A DNA stretch of 64,000 bases from Rhodovulum bhavnagarense (GTDB lineage Bacteria; Pseudomonadota; Alphaproteobacteria; Rhodobacterales; Rhodobacteraceae), in assembly GCF_004343505.1 (NCBI RefSeq), contig NZ_SLXU01000001.1, positions 310,001 to 374,000 on the forward strand, given 5' to 3'. The notes beneath the pieces were generated by a model. That model made no database searches, had not been told where the DNA came from, and saw nothing but the letters and a program-made list of their open reading frames with translations. Numbering within the stretch: the first letter of the stretch is position 1; the number at the start of each line of letters is the position of its first letter. Of the stretch, positions 32,127 through 42,916 are shown piece by piece. The position numbers were made by a program, and so were the translations under genes.

Positions 32127-32906
32127 TCACGCCACGAGGGTGGCGCTGAGGAATTGTCTCAGTCGTTCCGAACGAGGCGTGCCGAAGATGGCTTCGGGCG
32201 GACCCTGTTCCTCTATCAGCCCCTGATGCAGAAAGACCACGTGATCGGATACATCCGCGGCCAGCCGCATGTCGTGTGTGACCAGGATCATTGTCCGGTG
32301 TTCGGCAGCCAGGTCCTTGATCACGCGCACGACCTCTTGTTGCAGTTCGGGGTCCAGCGCCGAGGTGGGTTCGTCGAACAGCAATGCGCGCGGCTGCATC
32401 GCTAGCGCGCGCGCGATGGCCGCGCGTTGCTGCTGGCCTCCCGAAAGCTGTGCTGGAAAGGCATCGCACTTGTCGCCGATACCCACCTTTTCAAGCAGGT
32501 CGCGGGCGCGGGTCTCGACCTCGGCGCGATCTTCGCCCAGCACGGTCACCGGGGCCTCCATCACGTTTTGCAGGATGGACATGTGGGCCCACAGGTTGAA
32601 CTGTTGAAACACCATCGACAGGTTGGTGCGGATGCGTAGCACCTGATTGCGGTCGGCGGGTCGGCGGGCGGCGCCCGTGCCTTTCCATTTCACCGGCTCG
32701 CCTTCGAACAGGATATCGCCTTGCTGGCTGTCCTCCAACAGGTTGGCACAGCGCAAGAGTGTGGACTTGCCTGAACCGGACGAACCGATCAACGAGACCA
32801 CGTTGCCTTTGTGCGCGGTGATGCTGACACCGCGCAGCACCTCAAGCGCGCCATAGCTCTTGTGGAGATCGCGTATTTCCAGGACGGGGGCGGGTCGTGT
32901 CGTCAC
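32127..32906 (-). CDS. Amino-acid-type ABC transporter ATP-binding protein
   Basis: The 259-residue ATPase has Walker [17 protein letters not shown]-loop FNLWAHMS, the signature [16 protein letters not shown], Walker [15 protein letters not shown] and the switch histidine in VTHDMRLA. It is first in the operon, encoding the engine for the two permeases. I chose the GTG at 32906, giving [19 protein letters not shown], because an ATG alternative in frame lies far upstream inside non-coding sequence. It is closest to HisP/ArtP. Confidence 0.94.
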   Translation of the reverse strand: MTTRPAPVLEIRDLHKSYGALEVLRGVSITAHKGNVVSLIGSSGSGKSTLLRCANLLEDSQQGDILFEGEPVKWKGTGAARRPADRNQVLRIRTNLSMVFQQFNLWAHMSILQNVMEAPVTVLGEDRAEVETRARDLLEKVGIGDKCDAFPAQLSGGQQQRAAIARALAMQPRALLFDEPTSALDPELQQEVVRVIKDLAAEHRTMILVTHDMRLAADVSDHVVFLHQGLIEEQGPPEAIFGTPRSERLRQFLSATLVA

Positions 32907-33069
32907 GCGGGGCCGTTTTCTTTGTCTTGCGGTCCCGCAGTAGGACGCAAAGCGGGAGGGAATGCAACGGTGAACTGGCTCTGGCGCGGGCGAATGCCCG
33001 GGATTTGGGCGCTGTGCCTGCCGGTGGCGAGGCTTTGGTCGGGCTCTGAACCAGTGGTCTGTCGGCGGA

Positions 33070-34140
33070 TCAACGGTCGTGTCCCGAGGCTGGACCGATC
33101 GTGGCGAGGAAATGGTCGACATCCTCTTCGGTGGTGCACCAGGAACAGACCAGCCGCGCCGATACGGTTTCGTGCCCGAGGCCGTCCAGGGTCTGGTCCA
33201 TGGGCCAGAGGTAATATTGCGCACCCGCAGCCTGCGCCTGCCTGTGACCTGCGCGCGGCCATGCGGCAAAAACGGCGTTGGCCTGCGTGGGATGCAAAAG
33301 CGTGCTGCCGGGCAGGGCAGTGATCCCGCGCGACAGCCGGGATGCGGCTGCATTCGCCCGCTCTGCCAGTTTCAGCCAGAGCCCATCCCTGAGATAGGCG
33401 CCCATCTGGGCCGACAGGTAGCGGTGTTTGGAAAAAAGATGCCCGCCACGTTTGCGGCGCAATTCGAACTCCCAGGCCCGGGCGGGGTCGAACAGCACGA
33501 CCGCCTCGACCCCCATCAGCCCGTTCTTGGTGCCACCAAGGCAAAGCACGTCGACGCCGGCCTTCCATGTCATCTCGGCCGGGCTGCACCCGGCTGCAAC
33601 CAGCGCGTTGGCAAAACGTGCTCCGTCCATGTGAACGGGCAGGTCATGGGCGCGCGCGATCCCGGCCAGGGCGGCGACCTCGTCGGGGGTATAAACGGTG
33701 CCTGCCTCGGTGGCGTTGGTGATCGAGATCGCACCGGCCTGCACGTTGTGAACTCCCGCCCGCGCAGTAAAGCCGATGGCACGCTCCAGCGCGGCGGGGT
33801 CCATCTTTGCATGGGGCCCCTCGACCAGGGTCAATTTGGCGCCGCCAGTATAGAATTCGGGTGCGCCGCATTCATCCTCCTCTACATGGGCATTGGGGTG
33901 GCAGTAGACGGTCGCCCAGGGGGGACAGAGACAGGCCAGTGCCAGTGCGTTGGCCGCCGTGCCCGTAGCCACGAGATAGACCTGCGCCTCGGGGGCCTCG
34001 AACATATTGCGGATATCGTCGCGCAGATCCGTCATCGCGGCTTCGGCGCCATAGGGCATGGCATAGCCGTGATTGGCCTCGATCAGAGCTTCCAGGACTT
34101 GGGGCGGCACGGGCGAGGTGTTGTCCGAGGCGAACTGCAT
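33070..34140 (-). CDS. ltaE: Low-specificity L-threonine aldolase family protein
   Basis: The 356-residue PLP enzyme belongs to the beta-eliminating lyase/threonine aldolase family, which cleaves threonine to glycine and acetaldehyde. It begins MQFASDNTSPVPPQVLEAL and shows HMDGARFANALVAAG and the PLP-lysine segment LCLGGTKNGLMGVEAVV near residue 205. It is last in a maoC-ribF-YcgN-ltaE run and lies four bases after the YcgN-like gene. Stereospecificity cannot be read from sequence. Confidence 0.9.
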   Translation of the reverse strand: MQFASDNTSPVPPQVLEALIEANHGYAMPYGAEAAMTDLRDDIRNMFEAPEAQVYLVATGTAANALALACLCPPWATVYCHPNAHVEEDECGAPEFYTGGAKLTLVEGPHAKMDPAALERAIGFTARAGVHNVQAGAISITNATEAGTVYTPDEVAALAGIARAHDLPVHMDGARFANALVAAGCSPAEMTWKAGVDVLCLGGTKNGLMGVEAVVLFDPARAWEFELRRKRGGHLFSKHRYLSAQMGAYLRDGLWLKLAERANAAASRLSRGITALPGSTLLHPTQANAVFAAWPRAGHRQAQAAGAQYYLWPMDQTLDGLGHETVSARLVCSWCTTEEDVDHFLATIGPASGHDR

Positions 34141-34144
34141 TGGC

Positions 34145-34621
34145 CTAAAGCTCCTCTTGGATTATGTAATCTTCCCAATCCTCTATGGGCACTTCGAATT
34201 CGGGCAAGGTCCAGCCCCTGACCGACATGCCGGCCGCGTGAACGCTTTCGGCGTCGCCCGTGATCAGCGGGTGCCAGTCTGGCAGCGGCTTGCCCTCCCA
34301 AAGCAGGCGATAGGCACAGGTGGCCGGCATCCAGTAGGCGACATCGGCGATCGTGCCGGGGGTCAGAACCACGCATTCGGGCACGATGGCCTTGCGGCAA
34401 TGGTAATTGCCGCAGCGGCAGGTTTCACCGTCCAGAAGGCGGCAGGCAATGCGCGTGAACACGACCTCGGCGGTATCCTCGTCTTCCAGCTTGTTGAGGC
34501 AACATTTGCCGCAGCCGTCACACAACGCTTCCCATTCGCGGTCGCTGAGACGGTCGAGCGGAAAGCGCATCCAGAACCGGGGGCGCAGATCGGTGCGGTC
34601 GACAGGGTGGGACATGGCCAT
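34145..34621 (-). CDS. YcgN-family cysteine-cluster protein
   Basis: The 158-residue protein carries the Fe-S-like cysteine cluster CDGCGKCCLNKLED near residue 34, then GETCRCGNYHCRKAIVPEC near 65 and WMPATCAYRLLW near 96. It matches the UPF0260/YcgN family, which is conserved but uncharacterised. Two in-frame ATGs (34621 and 34615) are possible; neither has a strong ribosome site because the end of ribF lies immediately upstream. A metal cluster is likely from the cysteine pattern. Confidence 0.88.
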   Translation of the reverse strand: MAMSHPVDRTDLRPRFWMRFPLDRLSDREWEALCDGCGKCCLNKLEDEDTAEVVFTRIACRLLDGETCRCGNYHCRKAIVPECVVLTPGTIADVAYWMPATCAYRLLWEGKPLPDWHPLITGDAESVHAAGMSVRGWTLPEFEVPIEDWEDYIIQEEL

Positions 34622-34634
34622 CAATCCAGGTCGG

Positions 34635-35594
34635 TCAGGGCCGAAAGGGAAGGGCGGGTACGCCGGCAAGGATATCACGGGCGCGGCCGCAGTCGCGCGC
34701 CATCTGGTCGACCAGCGCGTTCAGGCTGTCGAATCGCATTTCGTCGCGCAGGAATTCCACCAGCGCGACCGAAAGGTGCGTGCCGTAAAGATCGCCTGCG
34801 AAATCGAGCAGGAAGGTTTCGCAATTGGGCACGTTCTCGCCGAACATCGGCCGCACACCGATCGAGGCCGCGCCGTCATAGGTGCCCTCATGCCGCCCCG
34901 AAAGCACGTCGACCCGGACCGCATAGACGCCAAAGCGGGGCCGGTGCAGCCCGTGAATCGACATGTTCGCCGTCGGATAGCCCAAGGCACGGCCACGCGC
35001 ATCGCCATGCAGCACCGCGCCCTCGATCCGGTGCCAGTGGCCCAGCATCCTGGCCGCGTCGTGCGGGCGGCCATCGGTCAGCGCCTCGCGGATCGCGGTC
35101 GACGAGACCTCACCGATCTCGTTTGACATGATCTCGACCACGCTGACGCCGAATCCCATTGCATCGCCCAGGCGTTTCAAGGCATCTACATTGCCCTCGC
35201 GCGCCTTGCCAAAGCAGAAATCGGCCCCCACGACCACATGGGACAGACCCAGGCCCCGGGCGATGATCTGGTGCGCGAAAGCCTCGGGCGTCAGTGCGGC
35301 CAGCGTGGCGTCAAAGGGCAGCTGGTAGAGATGGTCCACCCCAAGCTTGGCCAGCCGGTTGGCGCGGGCCTCGGCGTTCATCAGGCGAAAGGGGGCGGCC
35401 TCGGGGGTAAAGAATTCGCGCGGGTGCGGCTCGAAGGTCAGCACCCCGAGATGCGCGCTGCGCCGACGCGCCTCTGCGCGGGCGACATCGATCACGGCGC
35501 GGTGGCCCAGGTGGACGCCGTCGAAATTACCGATCGCCGCGACCGCGCCGCGCGCGCCCTCGGCCGGGCCTGTCCATGTGGTGAACGTCTGCAT
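34635..35594 (-). CDS. ribF: Bifunctional riboflavin kinase / FAD synthetase
   Basis: The 319-residue enzyme makes FMN and then FAD. The N-terminal nucleotidyltransferase shows GNFDGVHLGHRAV near residue 22, GADFCFGKAREGN near 120 and STAIREALTDGRP near 155. The C-terminal flavokinase has ALGYPTANMSIHG near 200. I chose the ATG at 35594, giving MQTFTTWTGPAEGARGAVAA. It lies 32 bases after the MaoC gene and just before the YcgN-like gene. It supplies cofactors for PutA, TrxB and other flavoproteins. Confidence 0.96.
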   Translation of the reverse strand: MQTFTTWTGPAEGARGAVAAIGNFDGVHLGHRAVIDVARAEARRRSAHLGVLTFEPHPREFFTPEAAPFRLMNAEARANRLAKLGVDHLYQLPFDATLAALTPEAFAHQIIARGLGLSHVVVGADFCFGKAREGNVDALKRLGDAMGFGVSVVEIMSNEIGEVSSTAIREALTDGRPHDAARMLGHWHRIEGAVLHGDARGRALGYPTANMSIHGLHRPRFGVYAVRVDVLSGRHEGTYDGAASIGVRPMFGENVPNCETFLLDFAGDLYGTHLSVALVEFLRDEMRFDSLNALVDQMARDCGRARDILAGVPALPFRP

Positions 35595-35626
35595 CGGTCC
35601 CCGATTGCACCGGGGACCCGGTGCCG

Positions 35627-36070
35627 TCAATCGAATTTCTTGGTGGGCGCAAGCACTACGGCCTCACCCTTGAGAACCGGCTTATCCTTTACGAGGCAAC
35701 GGCAATCAAGGGTTACCCGTCGTTTGGAATAGTCGATATTCGTGACCTCGACCTCGGCGGTGACGATGTCGCCGGGACGCACGGGGGCCAGGAACTTCAG
35801 CGTCTGGCCCATGTAGATCGTGCCATGACCCGGAAGCTGTTCGCCGATCACGGCGGAAATCAGGCCCGCGGTTAGCATGCCATGGGCGATGCGGCCCTCG
35901 AAAATCGTGTCCATCGCATAGTCGTCGTCGAGATGAACGGGGTTGCGGTCCGTGGATACCTCGGCGAACAACTCGATATCACGATCCGTCACCTCCTTGC
36001 GCAGGTGCCGGCACATGCCGATCTCGATATCTTCGATGCAAATGGTCCCGCGTGGCATGTTGTCGAGCAT
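35627..36070 (-). CDS. MaoC-family (R)-specific enoyl-CoA hydratase-like protein
   Basis: The 147-residue hot-dog protein has the catalytic hydratase-2 motif in VSTDRNPVHLDDDYA (Asp, Asn and His near residues 45-55) and the FEGRIAHGMLTAGLIS signature. It likely hydrates short enoyl-CoA. Two starts are possible, 36070 (MLDNMPRG) and 36058 (MPRGTICIEDIEIGM); the second matches the usual family N terminus, and neither has a clearly better ribosome site. It leads into ribF. Confidence 0.88.
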   Translation of the reverse strand: MLDNMPRGTICIEDIEIGMCRHLRKEVTDRDIELFAEVSTDRNPVHLDDDYAMDTIFEGRIAHGMLTAGLISAVIGEQLPGHGTIYMGQTLKFLAPVRPGDIVTAEVEVTNIDYSKRRVTLDCRCLVKDKPVLKGEAVVLAPTKKFD

Positions 36071-36220
36071 TCCCAAGACCCCGATCCCCAAAAGCGATGT
36101 TGCAGCGCAGCATAGCGAAACCGGCGGCTGGACGCAATCGCAGAACGCAACATATCTTCGCCGGGCGGTCGAGCGTCGCAACTTTGTTGCGCGGCGGTCT
36201 CGCGCGGCGATCCCGCGAAT

Positions 36221-37090
36221 CTAACGCAGGTAACCGATGGTAAAGGCCGGGCTTGTCATCTCGGACCTCAGGAACGCCGCCAGGGCCTGAGGATCGGGTT
36301 GGCGGTCGGTTCTCGTCTCGGCCGCGGCCAGGCCGCCAGTTATGAACAGCGCATCCAGGTCTTCGCCCATTGCCCCAGCGATATCGGTCTTTATGCCGTC
36401 GCCGACGCACAGAATCGACTGGTCAGGGACTTCGGCGATCTGCGCCAGCCGGCGGCGGGCAAGATCGTAGATCGGCGGGTGGGGTTTGCCGAAATAGAGG
36501 CTTTCGCCGCCCATCTCGGTATAAAGCTGCGCCACCGCGCCTGCGCACCATTCGCGCGTCTCGCCGCGATCCACCACGATATCGGGATTGGCGCACAAGA
36601 GTTTCAGCCCCTTTTGCTTGGCATACAGCAATTGCGGTCGCAGCTTGGCCGGGTCGGCATGGGCGTCGAAAGGGCCGGTACAGACGATGCCCTCAGCCTG
36701 TTCCAGCGGAACCCGCCGGATATCGACGGGGGTCTCGACGATGCGGATCGGATCAAAAAATGACACATCTTCATCCGTTCCCATGAAATAGACCTGTTCG
36801 CCGACCGCGCCGGAAAACATCGCTGCGCGGGCACTGTCGCCAGAGGTCGCAATCGTATCCCAGGCGTCACGGGCCACACCTATGTGGGCAAGTTGTCCCT
36901 CGACCGCCTTGCGGTGACGCGGCGCATTGGTCACCAGAACAACGATGCCGCCCGAGGCGCGATAGCGTTGTAGCGCGGCCACCGCCTCGGCAAAGGGGGC
37001 GTGACCGTCATGCACGCAACCCCACAGATCCACGAATAGCGCCTTGTAGCGCGCGGAAATCTCGTCGAGGCTTTCGATGATCTGGGTCAT
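36221..37090 (-). CDS. HAD-superfamily hydrolase, TIGR01459-like
   Basis: The 289-residue protein is a class IIA HAD phosphatase. Motif I is FVDLWGCVHDG near residue 20 (the Asp nucleophile, with Trp in the usual second-Asp region), motif II is VLVTNAPR near 50 and the cap-containing C terminus has GKPHPPIYDLARRR and CVGDGIKTDIAGAMG. It resembles NagD-type hydrolases and the alphaproteobacterial TIGR01459 family. Note that the DxD of motif I reads DLW, a known feature of this family. The substrate is unknown. Confidence 0.86.
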   Translation of the reverse strand: MTQIIESLDEISARYKALFVDLWGCVHDGHAPFAEAVAALQRYRASGGIVVLVTNAPRHRKAVEGQLAHIGVARDAWDTIATSGDSARAAMFSGAVGEQVYFMGTDEDVSFFDPIRIVETPVDIRRVPLEQAEGIVCTGPFDAHADPAKLRPQLLYAKQKGLKLLCANPDIVVDRGETREWCAGAVAQLYTEMGGESLYFGKPHPPIYDLARRRLAQIAEVPDQSILCVGDGIKTDIAGAMGEDLDALFITGGLAAAETRTDRQPDPQALAAFLRSEMTSPAFTIGYLR

Positions 37091-37160
37091 GGGGCAAATC
37101 CGTGGGTGCGACATCAACGGGGGCACCGCGCGGGCGCCCCCTAGCGTCATCCATGCTGGA

Positions 37161-38081
37161 TCAGAGCGTGAGGTTCGGGATGATCTGTTTTTTCCGGCTC
37201 ATGATACCGGGCAGAACCACCGTGTCGCCCGTGACCGTCGCGCCAAAGCTTTTCTCGGCGACGGTCCTGACCAGGTCGTTCGGAACCAGCAGGGTGGCCT
37301 CTTCGTTCAGGATGTCGACCACGAACAGCAAAACCTGGTCGACCCCGTCTTCGGCTGCGACGGTGGTCATGCTGTCCATCAGGCTGGCCTTGCGGTCCAG
37401 CACGACGGCCGGCGCGGTGGTCTCCAGTACGCTGACGCGGAATTTCTTGCCCCCGACCTCGTATTCCTTCGAATCCATGCGCAGCAGTTCCGCGTCCGAA
37501 AAGGCCGAGACATCGGATTTGGCCGCGAACATCTCGGCCGCGTAATCGGGGATCGCGACACCCAGATCGGCGGCCAGCTTCTCGGCCAGGGCCTTGTCGG
37601 TCTCGGTCGTGGTGGGCGAGCGGAATTCCAGTGTGTCGGACAGGATGCAGGACAGCATCGCGCCTTTGATGTTTTCGGGCATCTTGGCCGCATCGTCGCC
37701 CATCAGGTCGTGCATGATGGTGGCGGTGCAGGCCACGGGGCGCACGGTGATCTCGATCGGTGACTTGGTTTTCAGGCCGCCTTGCAGCAGGTGGTGGTCG
37801 ATCACGGCAACCACGTTGGCGTCGTTGATATGCTCGGGCAGTTCGGCAACGTTGTTCGTATCGACGACGACCACGTCGTCCCCCTCGGCCACGTCGGCGA
37901 TGATCTCGGGCTGGTCGAAGCCCCAGCGTTCCAGCACGAATTTCGCCTCGGTATTGGGCTCGCCCAGCAGTTTGGCCTCTGCGGCGATGCCTTTCACCTG
38001 GGAAAGGTACCATGCCCAGATCAGGGGCGAACCGGTTGAATCGGTGTCGGGGGATTTGTGGCCGAAAACCTTGATGGTCAT
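37161..38081 (-). CDS. ppaC: Manganese-dependent (family II) inorganic pyrophosphatase
   Basis: The 306-residue DHH-family enzyme hydrolyses pyrophosphate. It shows GHKSPDTDSTGSPLIWAWYL near the start, VVVDTNNVAE near residue 70 and VIDHHLLQGG near 92, with a C-terminal DHHA2 domain ending SRKKQIIPNLTL. The basic SRKKQ matches the substrate-binding motif. It is convergent with nothing and lies 70 bases before the HAD gene. Roseobacter-group genomes often carry this family rather than the soluble family I enzyme. Confidence 0.94.
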   Translation of the reverse strand: MTIKVFGHKSPDTDSTGSPLIWAWYLSQVKGIAAEAKLLGEPNTEAKFVLERWGFDQPEIIADVAEGDDVVVVDTNNVAELPEHINDANVVAVIDHHLLQGGLKTKSPIEITVRPVACTATIMHDLMGDDAAKMPENIKGAMLSCILSDTLEFRSPTTTETDKALAEKLAADLGVAIPDYAAEMFAAKSDVSAFSDAELLRMDSKEYEVGGKKFRVSVLETTAPAVVLDRKASLMDSMTTVAAEDGVDQVLLFVVDILNEEATLLVPNDLVRTVAEKSFGATVTGDTVVLPGIMSRKKQIIPNLTL

Positions 38082-38217
38082 GTGAGCGTCCGTTTGCCAG
38101 GTGGATTTGTCGGTCGCCTTATAGGTCCGGGGCGGGCGGTTGTCACGGGGCGGGTTTGCAACGTCTGGACGATGCCTGGAAGTCGTCTGCGCCGCGCATT
38201 TTTTTCGCCGGGCAGCG

Positions 38218-38246
38218 CTTGACAGGTTTTCGGGGCTTGCCTATCT
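38218..38246 (+). promoter_or_regulatory. RpoH/sigma-70-type promoter of groES
   Basis: CTTG at 38218-38221 and CCTATCT at 38240-38246 with an 18-base spacer match the alphaproteobacterial RpoH consensus CTTG-N17/18-CYTATNT. The same stretch also reads TTGACA-N17-TATCTC, a good housekeeping promoter. Transcription would start at about 38253, immediately before the CIRCE element. Confidence 0.75.
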
Positions 38247-38254
38247 CGGCCTCG

Positions 38255-38281
38255 TTAGCACTCACCGAGTGCGAGTGACAA
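38255..38281 (+). promoter_or_regulatory. CIRCE element (HrcA operator) upstream of groES
   Basis: The left arm TTAGCACTC is perfect, the spacer is nine bases, and the right arm GAGTGACAA matches GAGTGCTAA at seven of nine positions. The spacer itself contains GAGTGC, so a second nested palindrome GCACTC-ACC-GAGTGC exists. HrcA repression of groESL is therefore expected; hrcA is not in this window. Confidence 0.88.
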
Positions 38282-38316
38282 CACACTCAACACCTTGAAC
38301 GAAGGAGCGTTCGAAG

Positions 38317-38604
38317 ATGGCATTCAAACCTCTCCATGACCGGGTTCTGGTCCGCCGCGTCGAAAGCGATGAAAAGACCAAGGGCGGTCTGATCATCCCC
38401 GACAGCGCGAAAGAAAAACCGGCCGAGGGCGAAGTGATCGCTTGCGGCGAGGGCGCGCGCAAGGACTCGGGCGAACTGATCGAGATGGGCGTCAAGGAAG
38501 GCGACCGCATCCTCTTTGGCAAATGGTCGGGCACCGAGGTCACGATCGACGGCGAAGAGCTGTTGATCATGAAGGAAAGCGACATCCTCGGGATCATTTC
38601 CTGA
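38317..38604 (+). CDS. groES: Co-chaperonin GroES
   Basis: The 95-residue Hsp10 forms the heptameric lid on GroEL. It begins [16 protein letters not shown] and contains the mobile-loop region [20 protein letters not shown] and the C-terminal [19 protein letters not shown] lies 13 bases before the ATG. It precedes groEL by 42 bases in the same transcript and carries both an RpoH-type promoter and a CIRCE operator. Confidence 0.98.
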   Translation: MAFKPLHDRVLVRRVESDEKTKGGLIIPDSAKEKPAEGEVIACGEGARKDSGELIEMGVKEGDRILFGKWSGTEVTIDGEELLIMKESDILGIIS

Positions 38605-38634
38605 CCCCTGCCTCCCGAAATTAAACATATCTAG

Positions 38635-40287
<1,653 letters not shown>

Positions 40288-40311
40288 TCTGCCTTGCGCA
40301 ACATGATGACG

Positions 40312-40340
40312 AAAGGGGCCCTGTCGGGCCCCTTTCTTTA
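40312..40340 (+). terminator. Intrinsic terminator of groESL
   Basis: A perfect 10-base-pair hairpin (AAAGGGGCCC and GGGCCCCTTT, TGTC loop) is followed by CTTTA. It starts 24 bases after the groEL stop. A second, imperfect copy of the GGGGCCCTGTC motif follows at about 40345-40360. Confidence 0.85.
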
Positions 40341-40566
40341 TGTTGGGGCCCTGTCAGGGGGATCGGGCCTTCGACCACCTTCGACCACCTTCGATCACGG
40401 CGCGATGTCCGACCGTCGCGCTGCCGTCTTTGGCGGCCCCGACGAGGCGCGGCTGATCTCTCTGGGGGCAGGAACATACAATCCCCTTGGACCTGGATCT
40501 TTCGAGCGGTCCGTCGGCCTTGCGACAGCTCTGTGCGGATGCCTTTTGGCAAGGGGCAGGGTGATC

Positions 40567-41016
40567 CTAGCGGATCAGCGGCTCAAGGGGATCGTAGATC
40601 CCCGCGCCCCCATCCCAGGCGGCACGCGGCAGGCTGTCGGGTTTGAACCTGATCGTGTCCATGTCCTGCCGGGTGAAAAACCGGCGCTGTGTCACGACGC
40701 CGGCCGGGTCGGTCCAGCCCTTGTCAAGTCGTCCGCCTGTCAGGCGACAGTGGAAATAAATATCGACCTGGTGGAACGGGCGGCCAGGTTCGTGGAACTC
40801 GTTCACCATACAGGGGGCGCCGATCTCGATTCTCAGGCCGGTTTCCTCGTGAACCTCGCGTGCCAGGTTGTCGGGCAGGGATTGGCCCGGCTCTACCCCG
40901 CCGCCTGGCGCGCACCACAGGTCGCTGATCGTGGTCGGCATCGCATTGACCAGCAACAGCCGGTTCTCGTGCAAGATCAGCGCACGCACCGCCAGACGCG
41001 GGCAGCCCACGCTCAC
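40567..41016 (-). CDS. Nudix hydrolase
   Basis: The 149-residue protein has a Nudix box that reads GGVEPGQ then SLPDNLA then REVHEETGL near residues 42-64. The first Glu of the GX5EX7REUXEEXGU pattern is replaced by Gln, while REVHEE is intact. I chose a GTG at 41016, which follows the purK stop by four bases; an ATG at 41052 overlaps purK by 32 bases and is also possible. The 3' end is followed by a 279-base gap that holds the groESL terminator. Confidence 0.85.
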   Translation of the reverse strand: MSVGCPRLAVRALILHENRLLLVNAMPTTISDLWCAPGGGVEPGQSLPDNLAREVHEETGLRIEIGAPCMVNEFHEPGRPFHQVDIYFHCRLTGGRLDKGWTDPAGVVTQRRFFTRQDMDTIRFKPDSLPRAAWDGGAGIYDPLEPLIR

Positions 41017-41020
41017 AAGA

Positions 41021-42097
41021 TCAGCCCGCGGCCCGCAGCCAGCGATTGGCATGGCCCATCTTTCGGCCCGGTTTGACCTGTGACTTGCCGTAAAGATGCA
41101 GCGCTACGGCCGGATCGCGGGCCAGTTCCGGCACCCTGTCCATGTCCTCGCCGATCAGGTTTTCCATCACGATATCCGAATGACGCACCCCATCGCCAAG
41201 CGGCCAGCCCGCGATGGCGCGAACATGCTGTTCGAACTGGTCGATGATGCAGCCATCCTGTGTCCAGTGGCCGGAATTATGCACACGCGGCGCGATCTCG
41301 TTCACGACCAGCCCGCCGTCTGTCACGAAGAGTTCCACCCCCATCACGCCGACGTAATCCAGGGCGTTCAGAATGCGTCCGGCCAGGATCACGGCATCGG
41401 TGCGTTGGGCGGTTGTCAGCTGTGCAGGCACGGTGGTGGTACGCAAAATGCCATCGCGGTGGACATTCGTGCCGGGGTCGTAACAGGTAACCTCGCCCGA
41501 GAGGCCGCGCGCGGCGATGACCGAGATCTCGGCGGTGAATTCGACGAAACCCTCCAGGATCGCGGGCGCGCCGGCCATTGCGGCCAAGGCCGCCGGCGCG
41601 TCCTCTGGAGAGAGGATCCGCGCCTGCCCCTTGCCGTCATAGCCGAGACGGCGGGTTTTCAAGATGGCGGGCGTGCCGATTTCCCCAAGTGCTTCGGCCA
41701 GATCGACCGCGTCGTCCACGGCGGCAAAGGGCGCGGTTATCAGTCCCAGTTCGGACAGGAACGCCTTTTCGATCAGCCGGTCCTGGCTGACGGCAAGCGC
41801 CCGGCGGCCGGGACGGATCGGGCGGCTCGCCTCGATCGCGTCCAGCGCCGCGGTGGGGATGTTCTCGAATTCGTAGGTGACCACATCGACCGATGCCGCG
41901 AAGGCGGCCAGCGCGGCGGCATCGTCGTAGCGGGCAGTCGTGACGCTATGCGCGACATCTGCCGCAGGCGGTTCGCCGCCGGGATCGAAAACATGGCACC
42001 TGAACCCCAGCCGGGCAGCTGCAACCGACAACATCCGGCCCAGTTGTCCGCCGCCCAGGATGCCTATGGCCGCGCCGGGAACGAGCATCTCAGTCAT
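41021..42097 (-). CDS. purK: N5-carboxyaminoimidazole ribonucleotide synthase
   Basis: The 358-residue ATP-grasp enzyme makes N5-CAIR in purine synthesis. It shows [17 protein letters not shown] near residue 11, the ATP-grasp region [14 protein letters not shown] near 145, and [15 protein letters not shown] near 270. The ATG at 42097 gives [14 protein letters not shown]; it overlaps the purE stop by eight bases. It works directly after PurE in the pathway and the genes are translationally coupled. Confidence 0.96.
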   Translation of the reverse strand: MTEMLVPGAAIGILGGGQLGRMLSVAAARLGFRCHVFDPGGEPPAADVAHSVTTARYDDAAALAAFAASVDVVTYEFENIPTAALDAIEASRPIRPGRRALAVSQDRLIEKAFLSELGLITAPFAAVDDAVDLAEALGEIGTPAILKTRRLGYDGKGQARILSPEDAPAALAAMAGAPAILEGFVEFTAEISVIAARGLSGEVTCYDPGTNVHRDGILRTTTVPAQLTTAQRTDAVILAGRILNALDYVGVMGVELFVTDGGLVVNEIAPRVHNSGHWTQDGCIIDQFEQHVRAIAGWPLGDGVRHSDIVMENLIGEDMDRVPELARDPAVALHLYGKSQVKPGRKMGHANRWLRAAG

Positions 42098-42578
42098 CCT
42101 GCGGCTCCTGCGGGATCGAATCCGAAAGCGCCGCGCGCCAATGATCAAGTCGATCGGCAAGTGCTGTGTCGTTCAACGCGAGGATGCCCGCGGCCATCAA
42201 CCCGGCATTTGCCGCCCCCGCCGCCCCGATCGCCATGGTCGCCACCGGGTAGCCGCGCGGCATCTGCACGATCGAATAAAGACTGTCGACGCCCGACAGG
42301 GCACGCGTTTGCACAGGTACGCCGATCACCGGAACCCGTGTCTTCGAGGCCATCATGCCCGGCAAATGCGCCGCGCCCCCCGCGCCTGCGATGATCACCT
42401 GCAAGCCGCGTGAGACCGCGGTCTTGCCGTAATCCCACAGCCGGTCGGGTGTGCGGTGGGCAGACACGATGCGGGTTTCGTAAGGCAGATCGAGCGCGTC
42501 GAGGATCACCGCGGCCTCTTTCATGGTCGGCCAGTCCGATTGGCTGCCCATGATGATGCCCACTTTCACGTCTGCCAT
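42090..42578 (-). CDS. purE: N5-carboxyaminoimidazole ribonucleotide mutase
   Basis: The 162-residue class I PurE begins [19 protein letters not shown], carries [14 protein letters not shown] near residue 40 and [14 protein letters not shown] near 65. It converts N5-CAIR to CAIR. The stop overlaps the purK start. A 49-base gap separates it from the YdcH-like gene upstream. Confidence 0.97.
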   Translation of the reverse strand: MADVKVGIIMGSQSDWPTMKEAAVILDALDLPYETRIVSAHRTPDRLWDYGKTAVSRGLQVIIAGAGGAAHLPGMMASKTRVPVIGVPVQTRALSGVDSLYSIVQMPRGYPVATMAIGAAGAANAGLMAAGILALNDTALADRLDHWRAALSDSIPQEPQDD

Positions 42579-42627
42579 GCCGCGCCCCCTTCGTGTTGCG
42601 AGCGCGCACTATAGCCGCGTGCTGGCT

Positions 42628-42846
42628 CTACGCAATGATATCGGGGGTAAGTTCATCCTCGATCTGGGCGATCTTGTCCTTGAGGGCGAGTTTCTGGCGC
42701 TTGAGCCGCATCAGCGTGAACTGGTCGCCCGTGCCCTTTTCCTGAAGGGCGCGGATCGCGTCGTCGAGATCGCGATGCTCGTGGCGGAGAACCTCGAGAC
42801 GGGCGCGCAGTATCTCTTCGGCGTTCATTTCGCTGGCGATATTCAT
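42628..42846 (-). CDS. YdcH-family (DUF465) small coiled-coil protein
   Basis: The 72-residue protein is mostly helical with a heptad-like pattern and the family segment HEHRDLDDAIRALQEK followed by QFTLMRLKRQKLALKDKIA. Function is unknown in the family. An ATG at 42828 (MNAEEILRARLEVL) is an alternative start. It is divergent from hsp20 with about 170 bases between, and a RpoH-type promoter of hsp20 lies in the gap. Confidence 0.87.
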   Translation of the reverse strand: MNIASEMNAEEILRARLEVLRHEHRDLDDAIRALQEKGTGDQFTLMRLKRQKLALKDKIAQIEDELTPDIIA

Positions 42847-42916
42847 CGGTTCCCAACACTCGGTTCGGAGATCAGGTCGTTAACATACCGTTTTTCATTC
42901 GCGGCGGGAAGCCGGT

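Noticed and set aside
40368-40397. Three near-copies of a 10-base unit (CCTTCGACCA) after groEL
   Set aside because: It is too short and imperfect to call a functional repeat and lies in the gap beyond the terminator.
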